Source of the DNA: Chara braunii
Taxonomy: Eukaryota; Streptophyta; Charophyceae; Charales; Characeae
NCBI GenBank assembly: GCA_003427395.1
Contig: BFEA01000324.1
Location: 304,297 to 353,759, forward strand
Direction: 5' to 3'
Length of the DNA stretch: 49,463 nucleotides
Positions 36,580-48,429 of this stretch are shown here, piece after piece (positions within the stretch are counted from its first letter, which is position 1; each line of letters begins with the position of its first letter). The notes below the pieces were generated by a model. The model searched no databases. It was not told the origin of the DNA and saw nothing but the letters and a program-made list of their open reading frames with translations. The position numbers were made by a program, and so were the translations under genes.

Positions 36580-38601
36580 GAGATCCGCAGAAAGATGCAG
36601 ATGGCCCGGAAAGCCGCGCCTAGCGCACGCGTGCCAAAAATAGAGACGCTTAGCAGCGCCACGTCACGGGTTGACGTGGCCTTCTGCTAGATCTGGGGAG
36701 ATACGAATTGGTTAGGTATGTGCCCTTCCAATTTCATTATTCTTGGATTCCACGCTAAGATTCCATAGCTGCCGCGTACAGTAGCGTGGCGAATGGCCTA
36801 GGGTGTTGGCTATGGCTGACATCTATGGAGTCAGTGGAGTTTTGTCCCTATGAAGGTGAAGTGTGTCGGAATCAGCATTACTAGCAAAACAAAGGTCAGT
36901 GGAGGCAGCAGAGAATTACTCAGGCTACGAATGTGCGTATCGGCCAGACACTTCGGTGAACACTGGGGTGCAACTTTTCCATAGTCGCTACAAGTACGGG
37001 AGGTGGGTGTGTTGGCCAAGTTATTCATGTGCACTAGTGCGCATTTGGGTGAATACTGAGGCGCAACTTTTCCATAGTCGCTACGACGATGGGAGGTGGG
37101 TGTGTTGGCCAAGATATTCATGAGCACTAGCGCGCAATGGTCATCTTAGCCTAAATAGTACACTAATTGGTTGTGGCAAGAGTGAAATGGTTACTATGAT
37201 GAAAAATGAAGTGTGACGCTACGAGATTTGAATTCTAAGTCGACCACTCTTATATTGCCAGGGTGTTGGGAGGTGGAGGTGTGTGGACACTATAGTGGTA
37301 ATCATACGGTCAATTTGGTTCATATTTATGGGAAAATGTTTCAAGCAGATCTCAAACCAAAGTGTGAGGTAAGGAGGGAGCAGCTACGTAATTACAATAG
37401 GGAGCATAAATTCATTAAGTGAGAGGCAGGGAGGGAGAAGGAACGTAATTAGCATGGTAAGGGCTTTATTAAGCGTCATCATTGGGTGAAAAGTGGGGGA
37501 TAGGGTGATAGGGAAGAAATAGATAAAAGCTATTGCGAGAAAGCGGAAAAGTGCTTAATTAAGCCAGCGTATTGTGTGGGAGTAGGAAGCGTATGGAAAA
37601 TTGGATTGTAGAAGTATTATTTTTAATAGTACTATATTTATTGGGATTTTTTTAGGGTGAAAGAAGGGAGATGCTGAAAGGAGGTGCTGAGTCAGCAATA
37701 CTCACGATCACAAATAAGGATCTCTGAATTCAGTCAGTCATTCAAGGAGGGATGAGGGACGAGGTGAGGAATTAGCTAAGTAATATATTATGAGCAGATT
37801 GGGAGAGAGATTAAGGAGGAGTTAGTGAGCGCTCTTGGGAGACAATTTTCTGGAGTCTGCGTGAGGAGAGGGGAGTTGTTAAGTCAGCAACATTTTTGGG
37901 AACTTTGATTTAAGGAGGGAAGGAATATTCATGATCATGAATTGGGAACCTTGATTTCTGACGGGCGTGCAAGAAAGGAAGAGGGGATTAAGGAGGAGTA
38001 AGTGTGCACTCTCATTGACTAGGCTGGAAGGTAGGGAGGATGATGTAAGGAGTTGAAACGTTCAAAAAAGGAGTGCGCAGAAAGAAGGAAGAAAAAAGTT
38101 AACCAAAGGAAATGGCAAGGGGAGAAGTGGTTTGCTATCTCTGAAGCAGTAAGGGAGAAGACGTCTACATTGGTTTGTTTTTCACAGACTCCGAGGTCTG
38201 AAGCAGCAAGAGAGAAGACGTCTACATTGGTTTGTTTTTCACAGAGGTACGTATTCGTTACCAGCTCCCTTCCCCGAGTGTTCCCCAATTCCTCAGTCTC
38301 TAGTTAAAAAAAAAAAAGAAACATAATAAATAAAAAACAGAGGGGAAAGTTTCTTTTTATTCCACTACAGTAGTGGTGAATAAACTTTTACAATGAAACT
38401 AAGCGTCAGAAGGGCGAAAGGCCCGGAGTCTCTTTTGTTTTACCAAGGTGCAATGAGGCACTCCCTCATTCGACACCTTGGTGCTGGTCCATACACGCGA
38501 CCGGCTCTGGGGCAAATCGCACAAGGAGGGGGAATGGGTAGATGGGATTCGAGACAGACAGTTTCACAGCGTGGGGAAGGAGGAAGTGTTCAGAGAATTG
38601 C
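36580..38601 (+). promoter_or_regulatory. Leader (5' UTR) of younger LINE
   Basis: About 2 kb with no coding signal. It holds two 103-bp tandem units at 36935-37140 (sharing GCAACTTTTCCATAGTCGCT and GGGAGGTGGGTGTGTTGGCC) and two 57-bp units at 38141-38250 (GAGAAGACGTCTACATTGGT). LINE leaders usually carry an internal promoter; repeats there recall the promoter monomers of mouse L1. The promoter role is inference. Confidence 0.5.
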
Positions 38602-40429
38602 ATGAGTAAACAACAGCGTGAGTCTGACGAAAATAAAGGAAACAACGAAGGCAGATACAGCAGAGCAGCAGAGGTTGGGCAAAGATCAATCTCATACTTC
38701 TCATAGTGTATCCCAGGGTAGGATAGACAACCTATCACAACAAGTGACAGACAAAACCATGGTGGTTCAGCAGCAAGAAATGAAGGGGAACAACTACTCA
38801 CCTTTGCAAGGGAGCATGGTAAATGAAGATGAGATGTTGACAGAAGATGAGAAAACCAACATTCATCAGAGGTCGAATGAGTCCCAAGAAACAGTTACTC
38901 CCTCAGGGCCCAATATGGAGAGACCTGCCTCTTCCTCTCCAGCGTCAAATGTGGGTGAGTCTTCCCCCTCCCCTGGGGCTGTCAAAACAGTGCAACCCAC
39001 CTGGGCTCAAAGGGTGAGGGCAACCTTGACGGATAAAACTTTAAATATTAGTAGAGCATCCATCGGTCCTTCGGGCTCACAGGAAGATGAACTCAAAGTG
39101 CCCATGAGGAATCTCTCCTCGGCCAGGGCTTACTTTTTATCCCTGTTTCTTCACGCATCAGAGCAGGTGGTAATTGATCAAGGGGGGAGGAAAACATTGA
39201 TGAAGGCATTTCCTACAGACAAATTGGCAAAAAGGGATGCGGTTTACACCAAACATGTCAGCAACTGGATATTTTATGACAGTAGCGCAAACAGATCGAT
39301 GAACGACAAAACAAAATGGATCTGCAAGAGGCTTGAAGCAATGAAAGAGAGTTCGAATGCTGTTTTCGAATTATTTTTAATCCAACCAGTGCCGTCCACA
39401 GTCTTTACTGTGATTAGTTTATTTGAGAAAGACAAACAGCAGATGGATGGTTGGAGGAAAATAAAACGGGAAGGGTCTGAAGTACGTATTTATCCCTGGT
39501 TACCAAAGAAAATGGGTCCGGAAGAAAAAAGAGATCAATTAATGAAGGACTTTTATTAGGTTGAACTGAGGCATATCCCAATTGAAGTCCAGGCGGCGTT
39601 CATTCATGACTTTGGGCAACAATACAGGATTGTGGATTTTATTGATCCATTACCGTCGTATGTTGCCATACGTGATGACTACCTAATGATGGCCCTGGAC
39701 TTACCAAAGGATCAACCCTTTTCACTTGATGATATCATTCCATTCAGGATGGGAGGTAGGGTTTATCAAATTCATACTGCTCACAAATTTCGACCCTGGT
39801 GTTTCAAGTGTAAAGCGTATGGTCATCTTACTGCGGAGTTTGCATGTCCTCTTCACCCACATCATGCCTTATCCCCAGAGCAGTATCTCAAGAAAGATCC
39901 CCTGAGACCCCACAGATGGGTCCCAGTGTCTCAAGGATACGATGGGTGGGTGTATAGTGAAGCGCCTAACCAAACAGGTCAGCCAATGGGTTGGTTTTGG
40001 GAAGGAAGAAATGATGTTAGAAAACCTCCAAGACCGCCTTTGGAGTGGATTCCCCCCCAAACGTCTCATGCTCATCAGTCTCATCGCAGGGGAGGGGGAG
40101 GGGGAAGAGGAGGGCAACAGCAAGGTCAAATTGTGCCTCCTTTGACATTGCAAAATCACAAGGGGCAGGGCCAGCCATCATACCCCATGAAAGCAACATC
40201 GTCAGTAAGCACAGGGGGAAGGTATGCCGGTAATCAAGGAATCAAGATGGGAGAGAATGTGGACCAGTCTAGAAGACAAAACATTTCACAAATGAGGAAC
40301 AGACCGACACTTTCTGCACAATCTGCAGAACCGAAGGGAGAAGCTCCCAAACTATGGGGCCAGAACAGTCTGTACAGTCTGCTGAGTCGAGGGGGGATGG
40401 TTCAAAAAGATTGGGACCAGATCCCATGA
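38602..40429 (+). pseudogene. Younger LINE ORF1: CCHC RNA-binding protein
   Basis: One frame runs from about 38618 to 40429, broken by a single TAG at 39557-39559. The N-terminal part is Ser/Gln-rich and low complexity. The middle (from RAYFLSLFLHASEQVVIDQG on) resembles the domain before the knuckle in plant LINE ORF1. A zinc knuckle CFKCKAYGHLTAEFAC sits near 39800-39850 (CX2CX4HX6C, one spacing longer than usual), followed by Gly-rich and basic sequence. ORF1 proteins coat the LINE RNA. The real ATG may be at 38602, one frameshift away. Confidence 0.85.
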
Positions 40430-41466
40430 GTTACCTCCCTAAATCAAACGCAATGCAAGGAACGGAATGGAGGGTAGTAAACAAAAAAGGACAGAAAAAT
40501 AATATAGATAATATACCTCCATTGGCTGAGACGAAAGGACTAGGAACTCCCTCATCTGTGTCGCAAGGTCCAGGACCAGTAAACCAACCTGACGAGGTTC
40601 TTCTATCAGCTGAGGAGCTTGGAAGTCAACCTGGCGAGGCTCCTGTATATGCAGAGGACAGTGGAAACCAACAAATGGACATAGATCCTCTTCGGGTAGC
40701 TATGACTGATGAGCCAATGGAGATAGAGACAGTTCCAATCATTATCCCTCCCATCTCGTCAGGTTTACCCATCAACAGTGCAGAGGGTGTGGATCTACAC
40801 TCAGAACTGATTATGTTGGGGGAGTGGTTAATCCTGAACTTGCAAGCCAAATTCCCAAGCTGGAACAAAGAGTATTGGTTGAATTTTCACAGTCATCTAA
40901 TGAAAGTATTGGTGAATAGTGAGAGTTTAAAGCATGCGGTGCAATGTGGTCTTCCACAAGGCTTGAAATGGTCAAGCATGTGCCACAAGCTACTTAGTGT
41001 TGTGACAGACAGGTTTCTCCCTCTGTTATTGGCAAATGGTAGCCCTCAGGACTGTATGTTAAGAAAGAACCAAGAAGGGAGGAATGATGTGGGTAACAGA
41101 GAAAATCCACAGCAAAGTAGCCAGAGTTCACAAGACTGTATTTTGAGTGGGACTAAGGGGAGTGGGAATGACAGCAAGGATAATCCTCAGCAAAACAACT
41201 TGAGGAAAATCAAGGTTTTGACCAGAAAACATTCTATCAATTCTCTAGGGAGAAAAAGGAACAACGAAAACAAGACAATTTTCAGATTAACGAAGGGTAG
41301 AGAATTGAGTAAAGGGCAGGACGACTCATCATTTAGATGTGGATCTGTCCACAGTAAATTAAATCATTTGGCCATCACTCCCTGTAAGTCCAGACTCAAG
41401 TACAGAATGTTGAGCAAAAACGGTGTGGGAACTGGAAAAAACAGGAAAAAAAAAAGAAAAAAATAA
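40354..41466 (+). pseudogene. Younger LINE middle region, first part (unrecognised)
   Basis: A 370-codon frame, +2 relative to ORF1, that overlaps its end by 76 nt. It is polar, Gln/Asn/Ser-rich and has a basic C terminus (TGKNRKKKRKK). I recognise no domain. A tandem 56-bp imperfect duplication at 40313-40424 may account for the frame change, making this originally an extension of ORF1. It ends in TAA overlapping the next ATG. Confidence 0.6.
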
Positions 41467-42821
41467 TGTCTGCACACACAAAAGTTGCCTGCCCTCTGCA
41501 GTCATCGAATCATTCCTCATCTCGAATAGTACTGCAAGAGGGTACTCCATCTGTGGATCAGGTAGGTGATCGTGAGACATTGAATGAGACTCAAGGGGTC
41601 TTGTTGGACACGACACCCTGTTTGGACATGACACCCTGTACTTCATTTGTGGACCAGGTAGGTGATCGTGAGGCACGAAATAAGACTCAAGGATTCTTGC
41701 TGAACACGACACCTTGTTTGGACATGACACCCTGTTTGGACAACACACCCTTGCAAGAAGCTCTGCAGTCCATAAGGGCGAACATGGAAACAGGATTGGG
41801 TGATGGCCAAGACCAAGGGGTGGACCAAAAGGAGACAACGGTAATTTCACAAAATGAAAATTTTGTTCTCAGTCCTAACGGGATTGTTTTACAATCTACT
41901 GGGATTAATTATGTGCCAGCAACATCTGGAACATTGTTTTTCCCACAATCTAGGATGGTATCGTTCCAGTCCCAGGACAATGATAATGGGGAAGTATTAG
42001 GTGCTAGTAGTATATCGCTTTGTGAGGAAATCAGGCATCCCCAGTTGCTGTCTCAGGTCTGTGAGGATTGTCCTTCTAAACCAACTATGCAGGAGAATAT
42101 AAACGTTGTTCATGAAATTAAGGAAATTGTGTCTGAGATAACAGGAGAAAGAAAATTTCTGCTCCTGACAAGCCAAGCAAGAAGAGAAACCAATCAGGTT
42201 CCTGTTAAAGAGATGTCTGCGCCACATAAGAAGGACGAAACAGGAGAGAAGGAAATAATGATCTCTTCATCAATAGACATGATTGTTACTAGCAAAAGGC
42301 AGAAACTCAGACAAAGGATGGCTCATGGTCAGGGGGATCTACCACCATCTAAAACAGGAGTTCTCATTCTACCTGTCAGATGTAAAGGGGGGAATTGGCA
42401 GGTTGGTTTGTCAGAACCACAGGGTGCAGTATATGGAGAAATAACAGTGCAAGGAATCAAACCCCAATTTCTTTCCCTAGTGTCACTAACGGGTGGTATG
42501 GCGGGAGAATCATGGATTAAAACGAAAATACTGAAATTCATAAAATGAAACCTCCCTCCAGGGGCTGTGGCTATCCTATCTCTAGCAGCGGAAGAACAAA
42601 AGGTGACAGAGAGAGATGTTTACATCAAGTACGAAGAGGCGAGGCAAGATTAATTAAAATGGTTTGGACAGGAGGCACTGAAAAAGGTTCAAATTCTTAA
42701 AATTAAGGTTGGCCTGTTCTGGTATGAGGAGGACGTGGGGATCATTCTTGCAAGAATACTAAAGCATGGCATAATGGACAAAGGAGGGGTGTTGGATTTT
42801 GGGCAATGGAAGAATATATAG
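41466..42821 (+). pseudogene. Younger LINE middle region, second part (unrecognised)
   Basis: Opens with the ATG of TAATG at 41464-41468. It is open to a TGA at 42546, and the same frame continues with sensible sequence (NLPPGAVAILSLAAEEQKV, then KVQILKIKVGLFWYEEDVGI) past a TAA at about 42652 to a TAG near 42819. The N-terminal part holds two 32-residue repeats (VDQVGDRE...TPCLDMTPC). The C-terminal part, from VLILPVRCKGGNWQVGLSEP on, looks like a folded domain I cannot name. Such a region between ORF1 and the endonuclease is unusual for plant LINEs. Confidence 0.6.
41553..41744 (+). repeat. 96-bp in-frame coding duplication
   Basis: Two units starting GTGGA(T/C)CAGGTAGGTGATCG at 41553 and 41649. 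The period is a multiple of three, so it duplicates 32 residues. Each unit contains one or two DTTPCLDMTPC-type motifs. Confidence 0.9.
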
Positions 42822-42898
42822 AAGGTTATTACCTCCTATTATCGCTTACTTTCTGTTTTAGTCATTCTGATCGCTCCCTTTTGTTTTGATTGGTTTTG

Positions 42899-43860
42899 AT
42901 GGAAGGAGTTAGAATTATTGATGCCCTTTATAATAAAGACAAAGAATGGAAATTGCTTAGGCTGCAAGCAGACCTTGATCTACGTTCGTTAAATGTGAAT
43001 GGTCTATCGTCTGTCAAAATAAGTAAAAGACAAACAATTTATGAACAAATAAAAGACATTAATGGTAAGGAATGACCAGATGTGATATGCATACAGGAAA
43101 CACACTTGATGGATTCTGATATGCACAATTACCTTCATAAACAGATATGGTCTCACCAAGCATATAGAGCTCATGCTATTACTCCAGGGAATTCGGGAGT
43201 GGCCATATGGATTCCTCCCAACTCCAAAGTAGAGATTGCTTACTCATTGGCAGATCAGGAACAAGGTAGGTGAGTCTATGTGTTAGCCATGCTTGAACTA
43301 GAGATTGTAGGGATTCTTTGCGTATATGGGCCAAATAAGGTAGGAGAAAGACAATTTTTTTTTTGAAATATCATTCCTCGTCTGCCGGTTGGCATTCCCT
43401 TATCATAGCTGGGGATTTTAATGCTGCCCCAGACCACCTTTTGGATAGGTGGCGCCCCCCCTCTCCATGCCCGTTCTACATGACAATGGATGAAAAAATC
43501 ATAGCTGACTTATGCCACTCTCTTAATCTCTTTGACTCCTATAGGAAGCTAAACCCATCGACCAGATCCTTCTCATGCTTTAGGAAAGGCTCTGCTAATC
43601 ATAATTCTAAATCTCGTATTGACCTCATCTTGATGGCTGAAGAGTTGCAAGGTGCAATTCAAATGACAAAAAAATTTCCAAAAAGTCATTTCCCTGGTCT
43701 GGACCATGCTATGTGTGCGGCAATCTTATCCTTTAGGAAAAAACCTGATCAAGGAAAAAACTTTTATCATCTGAATACTTCTCATCTCAAGATGGACTGT
43801 TTCCTTGATTATCTTCGAGATGTGTGGAAGTTTTGGAGAGACTAGAAAACTCGTCTTAGT
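42899..43860 (+). pseudogene. Younger LINE ORF2: APE endonuclease domain
   Basis: AP-endonuclease-type motifs appear in order: LRSLNVNGL, DVICIQETHL (catalytic Glu), GVAIWI, GILCVYGPN, LIIAGDFNAAPD (Asp/Asn), SRIDLILMAEE and FPGLDHAMC (final Asp-His). The enzyme nicks the target DNA to prime reverse transcription. The frame is broken by TGA at 43073 and 43271 and by a shift in a T run at about 43350-43361. A TAG follows at 43843. Confidence 0.92.
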
Positions 43861-45435
43861 GACGATATCAAATGGTTCAACAACGGTCTGACATTTTTAG
43901 GCCGTAAATGCAATGAATATTCTAAGTTATTAGCAAAACAAAAATATGCGAAGGAGACTGACTTACAAAACAGAATCATTGAATTATAAAATAAGGAGAA
44001 AAAGGAGGTGGACCAATTAGTATTAGACGACATATCTGAGAAACTTCAGGGTCTAGAGTCCCAACTTTTAACCCAAATGGAGTATAGATGGCAAGGGTTA
44101 AGAATCAGGGGTAAGATTAAAATACAGAATATGAAAGGCTCTATGGATGCAAATTTTTTTGTCATGACTAGGGTCAGAACAGGAAAAACTATCATTGACG
44201 CTTTAGAGGATCCACAAAATCCCAATAAGGACATGGTTACCTCAACCACGGCATGCTCTAAAATAGCCAGAGATTTTTTTAAATCTCTTTTCACCTCACA
44301 AAACAATCATATTCCTAGAGAACAACGCATCCTTGAGATGAAAGAATTTCTTTGTCCATTGAATAAATCTTTATCTGAGAAACAAAAGGAATTGATGGAC
44401 AAGCCTATAGCTAAAGATGAAGTTTGGAAGACACTCTTAATGATGGAGGAAGATAAATCCCCGGGTATAGATGAATTCCCAAAGGAATTTTGAGAATCAA
44501 CATGGGACTTTATGTTAGAAGATCTTATGAAATTTTACACGGTAGTATGAGAAACTGGTGAAATGGGAGAATTTGTAGGGCAAGGGGTACTTACTCTGTA
44601 ATATAAAAAAGGGGATAAGGCAAATATAAGAAATTATTGTCCAATAACCCTTCTGACGGTAGTATACAAATTCATAACGAAAGTTCTGCCAGACCGACTG
44701 TCTATGATAATTCCAGAAATCATTCACCCATCCCAAACAGGATTTATAACAGGAAGGAATATTCAGGACAATATTCTTTTACTGAATGAACTTCTTAAAA
44801 TATCTCGTCAATCCAAACATAATGCAACTTTTGTTTTCATCGATTTTGAGAAAGCATATAATCATGTTGATTGACTTTTTTTGGATAAATGTTTGGAGAA
44901 GATGAATTTTGGTCCAAATTTGAGAAGATGGGTGAAAATTTTGCATCAAAACGGAACAACAAGGGTTATGGTCAATAACAATGTACCCCCCCCCATTCCA
45001 CTACAAAGATCAGTAAGACAGGGAGATCCATTGACTCCTTTCCTTTTTGTCATAATTATGGAGGCTTTGGCGACAAATTTGAGGCATCATAAGGATATTA
45101 GAAGAATACAGGTTACTAGCATATCGGAAGAGGCAATTCCAGTGTGCTCTCTTTTTGCAGATGACCTATCTCTGATGGTTGATGCTACTCATAAGAATAT
45201 GGAAGAAATTCAAAATTTGATGGAAAAATTTTGTCGCCTCTTAGATATGAGAGTCAATTGCGGTAGCAAAACAACTGGCTGGTGGATTCATCATCAAGGT
45301 GGGCGTCCCCCTTAAGTACCAAGGATAAATTGGTTATCCCTGGACACCCCAATTAGGTTATTAGGGATTTCTCTTTCTGCTGAAGGAAAGCCAAAAAATC
45401 ACAATGAATGGATCTCTCAGCCTGCTCAGTCTAAG
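43861..45435 (+). pseudogene. Younger LINE ORF2: reverse transcriptase core
   Basis: RT blocks occur in order: YKKGDKANIRNYCPITLL, PSQTGFITGRNIQDN, FVFIDFEKAYNHVD (block A), SVRQGDPLTPFLFVIIMEAL (block B) and CSLFADDLSLMVDA (block C, FADD intact). Stops in the frame are TAA at about 43987, TGA at 44491, TGA at 44548, TAA at 44599, TGA at 44872 and TAA at about 45313. The TGA at 44872 replaces the Trp that normally follows block A. Confidence 0.95.
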
Positions 45436-46849
45436 ATGGAAATGTGGAAGAATAAGCATACATCCATTTTTGGAAGAACGATGATCATTAACAATGTAAT
45501 CCTTGCATCTATATGGTATAAATCAGGAATCTCGACTTTGGATAAATGTTCTCTTAAATCTTTCCAGCTTCAATTAACTGCTTTTCTATGGAGGGGTAAT
45601 CATGAATACAGTAATGTCATCAATAGAGTAGCATGGCAATCCATTATCCAACCAAAAGTAAAGGGAGGCTTGGGAATTCTGGATCCTCTAACCCAAGTCA
45701 AGGCTCTTTCAATCCAATGGCTTCAACGTTTATTATTCATTCCCCAGACTCCATGGGCACCATTGGCTTTGGAGCAGATCAGGAGGCTTGCTCCTCCAGT
45801 CCCTGAAGGAATTGACCCTTTGACTTGGTTGGAAAATCGTTCTTGGACTATTCCTAGGGGAAATTATAAACCTGTAACAACACCAGAGATTTCAAGAAGA
45901 CAAGCGNCCANACTTGATTTAAAAAATGATCCTTTTTGGGTCTCCATGCTGAATGTTTGGAGACAACTTCCCCTAACAGACAAGCTATCGCCAGAAAGGT
46001 GGGAGGAAGTGTGTCAACAACCTCTTTTTGATAACGGGTGGATTCGTGATTCCCAAGGATTAGTTCTTCATTGTATGCATTCTCCCTGGAAGGGTTGGAT
46101 TATAAATGATATTATGAGGGTGAATGATATATGGGACATATATACAAATGAGTGGATTGACCCTTCCAAACTGAGAACGAGGCTAAGGTATTGTCATCAT
46201 TCTTTGGAAACACTTGAAAAAGTTATTGAACTCATCCCTCTTGAATGGTTTCGTATTCTTAAAAAAGGCCCTAAATTATTGATAAATGACTGGGTAGCCT
46301 TCAAGGACCAGTCTGAGTCTATTGGGTTAATTCTGGACCAAGACCAAGATGATAGTTTTTTTTTGCAAAATTTCTCTTTGTCATCTACAAATGTAGCAAC
46401 TCCTAAGGAGCAAGAGGATACCTGTTGGGTTCAAGCATATCAGATTTTCAGAATAAGGGTAATCAGAAATAAGGATTTTTGGGTAGCCTTCAAACCAGAT
46501 TGCCCCATTTCGGAACTCCCTCTTGACCCGGCGAACTGGGTCTGGAATTGGGCTATAAGAACAGGAAGGCATAATAAATCATTCAAAATGGCGATTCTCA
46601 CACTCAAAGTCAAATCAGCATATCGAATGTTTCGTCCTAAAATCAACCTTAAAGACAAGGTCTCCACCAGATGGATGAAACATCTTAATATCAATAAGGA
46701 GGAATTAAGAACTGTCAAATGGTTTAAAACAGTCAAGGATAAACCTGCCAAAATAGCTTATCTCCAATAGCAAATTGAACATAGATGCAGTAAATGACTG
46801 GCTGATTGACAGATCCTCGCTAGAACAAAAAAGACTAGCAGAAAGATAG
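45436..46849 (+). pseudogene. Younger LINE ORF2: post-RT region
   Basis: An open frame of 444 codons (45436-46770), starting MEMWKNKHTSIFGRTMIINN and containing KVKGGLGILDPLTQVKALSI, the usual LINE motifs behind the RT. Two N bases at 45907 and 45911 make one or two residues uncertain. It ends at a TAG where the family has Trp (IAYLQ followed by the stop), then shifts frame. Confidence 0.9.
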
Positions 46850-47512
46850 TGTAAATTATGCAAAACAGCTTACCCAAGTAGAATATATGCTGAAACTATA
46901 GAGCACATTTTTTTGCAATGTCCGGGTTCAGTATGGCTTTGGAGGTGGTGGGATAGGATCTGGTCACAGTTAATCCCACAGGTTCCTTGGTTATGGGGTT
47001 GGAAAGTTATTCTTCTGGAAACCTGGAGCCTCAACCCAGATTTAGTAAAAGACGATGACGATTTTATAGAAAATCTGTTTCATATGGGAAGAAGAGCGGT
47101 GATATGGGCTATTTGGGTAAGGAGATGTACATATGAATGGGAAGGGGCTAGGCTAGATGGTCCTGAATTTACAAAAACTATTAAACAACAGGTTCAAACA
47201 GACATCTTATCCAAATGGGAACGAACAAAGGAAAATGTTCAATTTCTCTCAAATAAAGCAGAAATCCAAAGACACTTTCGTAAATTCAGTCGGAATTGGT
47301 TGGGCGGAAACCAGAGACGGAGAATTGGGTGTGTCACTTGGAATGGGGTTGAGAATGAAGATGTTGCTGGTTTGAAAAAAGACTACAAGCTGGTTTTTGA
47401 TGACTGGACTTCCATTGATGCTTCAATTCCCATGCGCCCTTTGTCTGAATTCCCAGCTCCTTTCCCTCCTCCTGCAACAGCCCTGGTTCCAAGCTCCTGG
47501 TATGGATTATAG
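46850..47512 (+). pseudogene. Younger LINE ORF2: zf-RVT zinc knuckle and C terminus
   Basis: CKLCKTAYPSR followed by IEHIFLQCPGSVW gives the CX2C...HX4C pattern of the zf-RVT domain at the end of plant LINE ORF2. A TAG at 46847 precedes the first Cys, where related proteins have Trp. The frame then runs to a TAG at 47510-47512. Confidence 0.85.
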
Positions 47513-47787
47513 AGTTAACACTGCTAGTTTAAACAGGTTATCTGGCGTCCAGATAAGGGATGAAGAGGTAGTGTTACTTTTCCAGTTTTTGTTGGTAGGA
47601 GAAGTGTGTCGGTAGCAGAAGTGTGGATATTTTCTTTCAAATCTTCCCATCATCATTATCATCAGGTTCTCAACAATTTCGGCTTGGTTACTGCGGGTAG
47701 ACTGTGAGGACCCCGGCCTCAATCTTTTCTATTGGTAATATCAGCCTTGGGCACTGGGCCCGTTAAAAAAAATAAAAATAAAAAAAA
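47513..47787 (+). other. 3' UTR and A-rich tail of younger LINE
   Basis: About 250 bp without coding signal, ending GGGCACTGGGCCCGTT and then an A-rich tail broken by T residues. Confidence 0.8.
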
Positions 47788-47801
47788 TCTTGCGTCCTTG
47801 A
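47788..47801. repeat. Right target-site duplication of younger LINE
   Basis: TCTTGCGTCCTTGA, partner of 36566-36579. Confidence 0.85.
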
Positions 47802-48429
47802 ACAGTCCTTGAGAGCAACTTGTATACCAAGAAACCTTTCTGAATTCTCTGTAGGGACTCTTCTAAGGCCCCAGTCCACTTTCAAGTCAAATATATCTGG
47901 CAGGAAGTAGACTGATTTTGACCAGTTTATTGATGCCTCCGATAATATACAGTAATCGTCTAAAACTCTCCTCAATTCTCCTAGAGAAGAGCATGAGTTT
48001 TCACATGCCACTATCAAGTCATCAGCTATTGCTCCTGCTTTCCAATGGAGGGAGGGGCTTACAATCAAACCAGTGATATTATCGTTATATCAAATATTGT
48101 CAATTAATATTTCTAATTGGAGAACGAAAAGCAATGGAGCAAGGGGACATCCCTACCTTAGGGAGCGAGTCAAACAAAATTCCTCGGATAGCTGTCCATT
48201 GACCATAACTACCGAGGTTGCATTAGCGTAAGAAGCATGAATCCATTTAGCAAATCCTGGACCAAAACCCATTTTCTTCAGTGTGGTGGAGACAAAAGCC
48301 CATCCAACTTTGTCATAGGCTTTTTCCATATCTAGCATTAGGATAGACACTTCCCTTTTTTCCACACCGATCACTTCTAACGCCAAAAATTGACCGGCCC
48401 TTCACAAAGGCCCCTTGCTCCCATCCCAC

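Larger units (their letters stand above)
36580..47787 (+). mobile_element. Younger LINE, ~11.2 kb, full-length but decayed
   Basis: A non-LTR retrotransposon on the plus strand. In order it has a 2-kb leader with tandem repeats, a CCHC ORF1 (38602-40429), a middle coding region (40354-42821), an APE/RT/zinc-knuckle ORF2 (42899-47512), a short 3' UTR and an A-rich tail (47765-47787). The 14-bp duplication at both ends, and restoration of the older LINE frame on removing it, fix both boundaries. About a dozen in-frame stops and at least three frameshifts make it inactive. It is APE-type, hence L1-like in the broad sense. Confidence 0.9.

Noticed and set aside
38393-38605. A 70-codon ORF before LINE ORF1
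   Set aside because: No similarity and no conserved start context; treated as leader sequence.
42899-46849. TGA recoded as tryptophan in the LINE
   Set aside because: TAG and TAA also interrupt the frame, frameshifts are present, and TIC110 uses TGG and ordinary stops. Decay explains it better.
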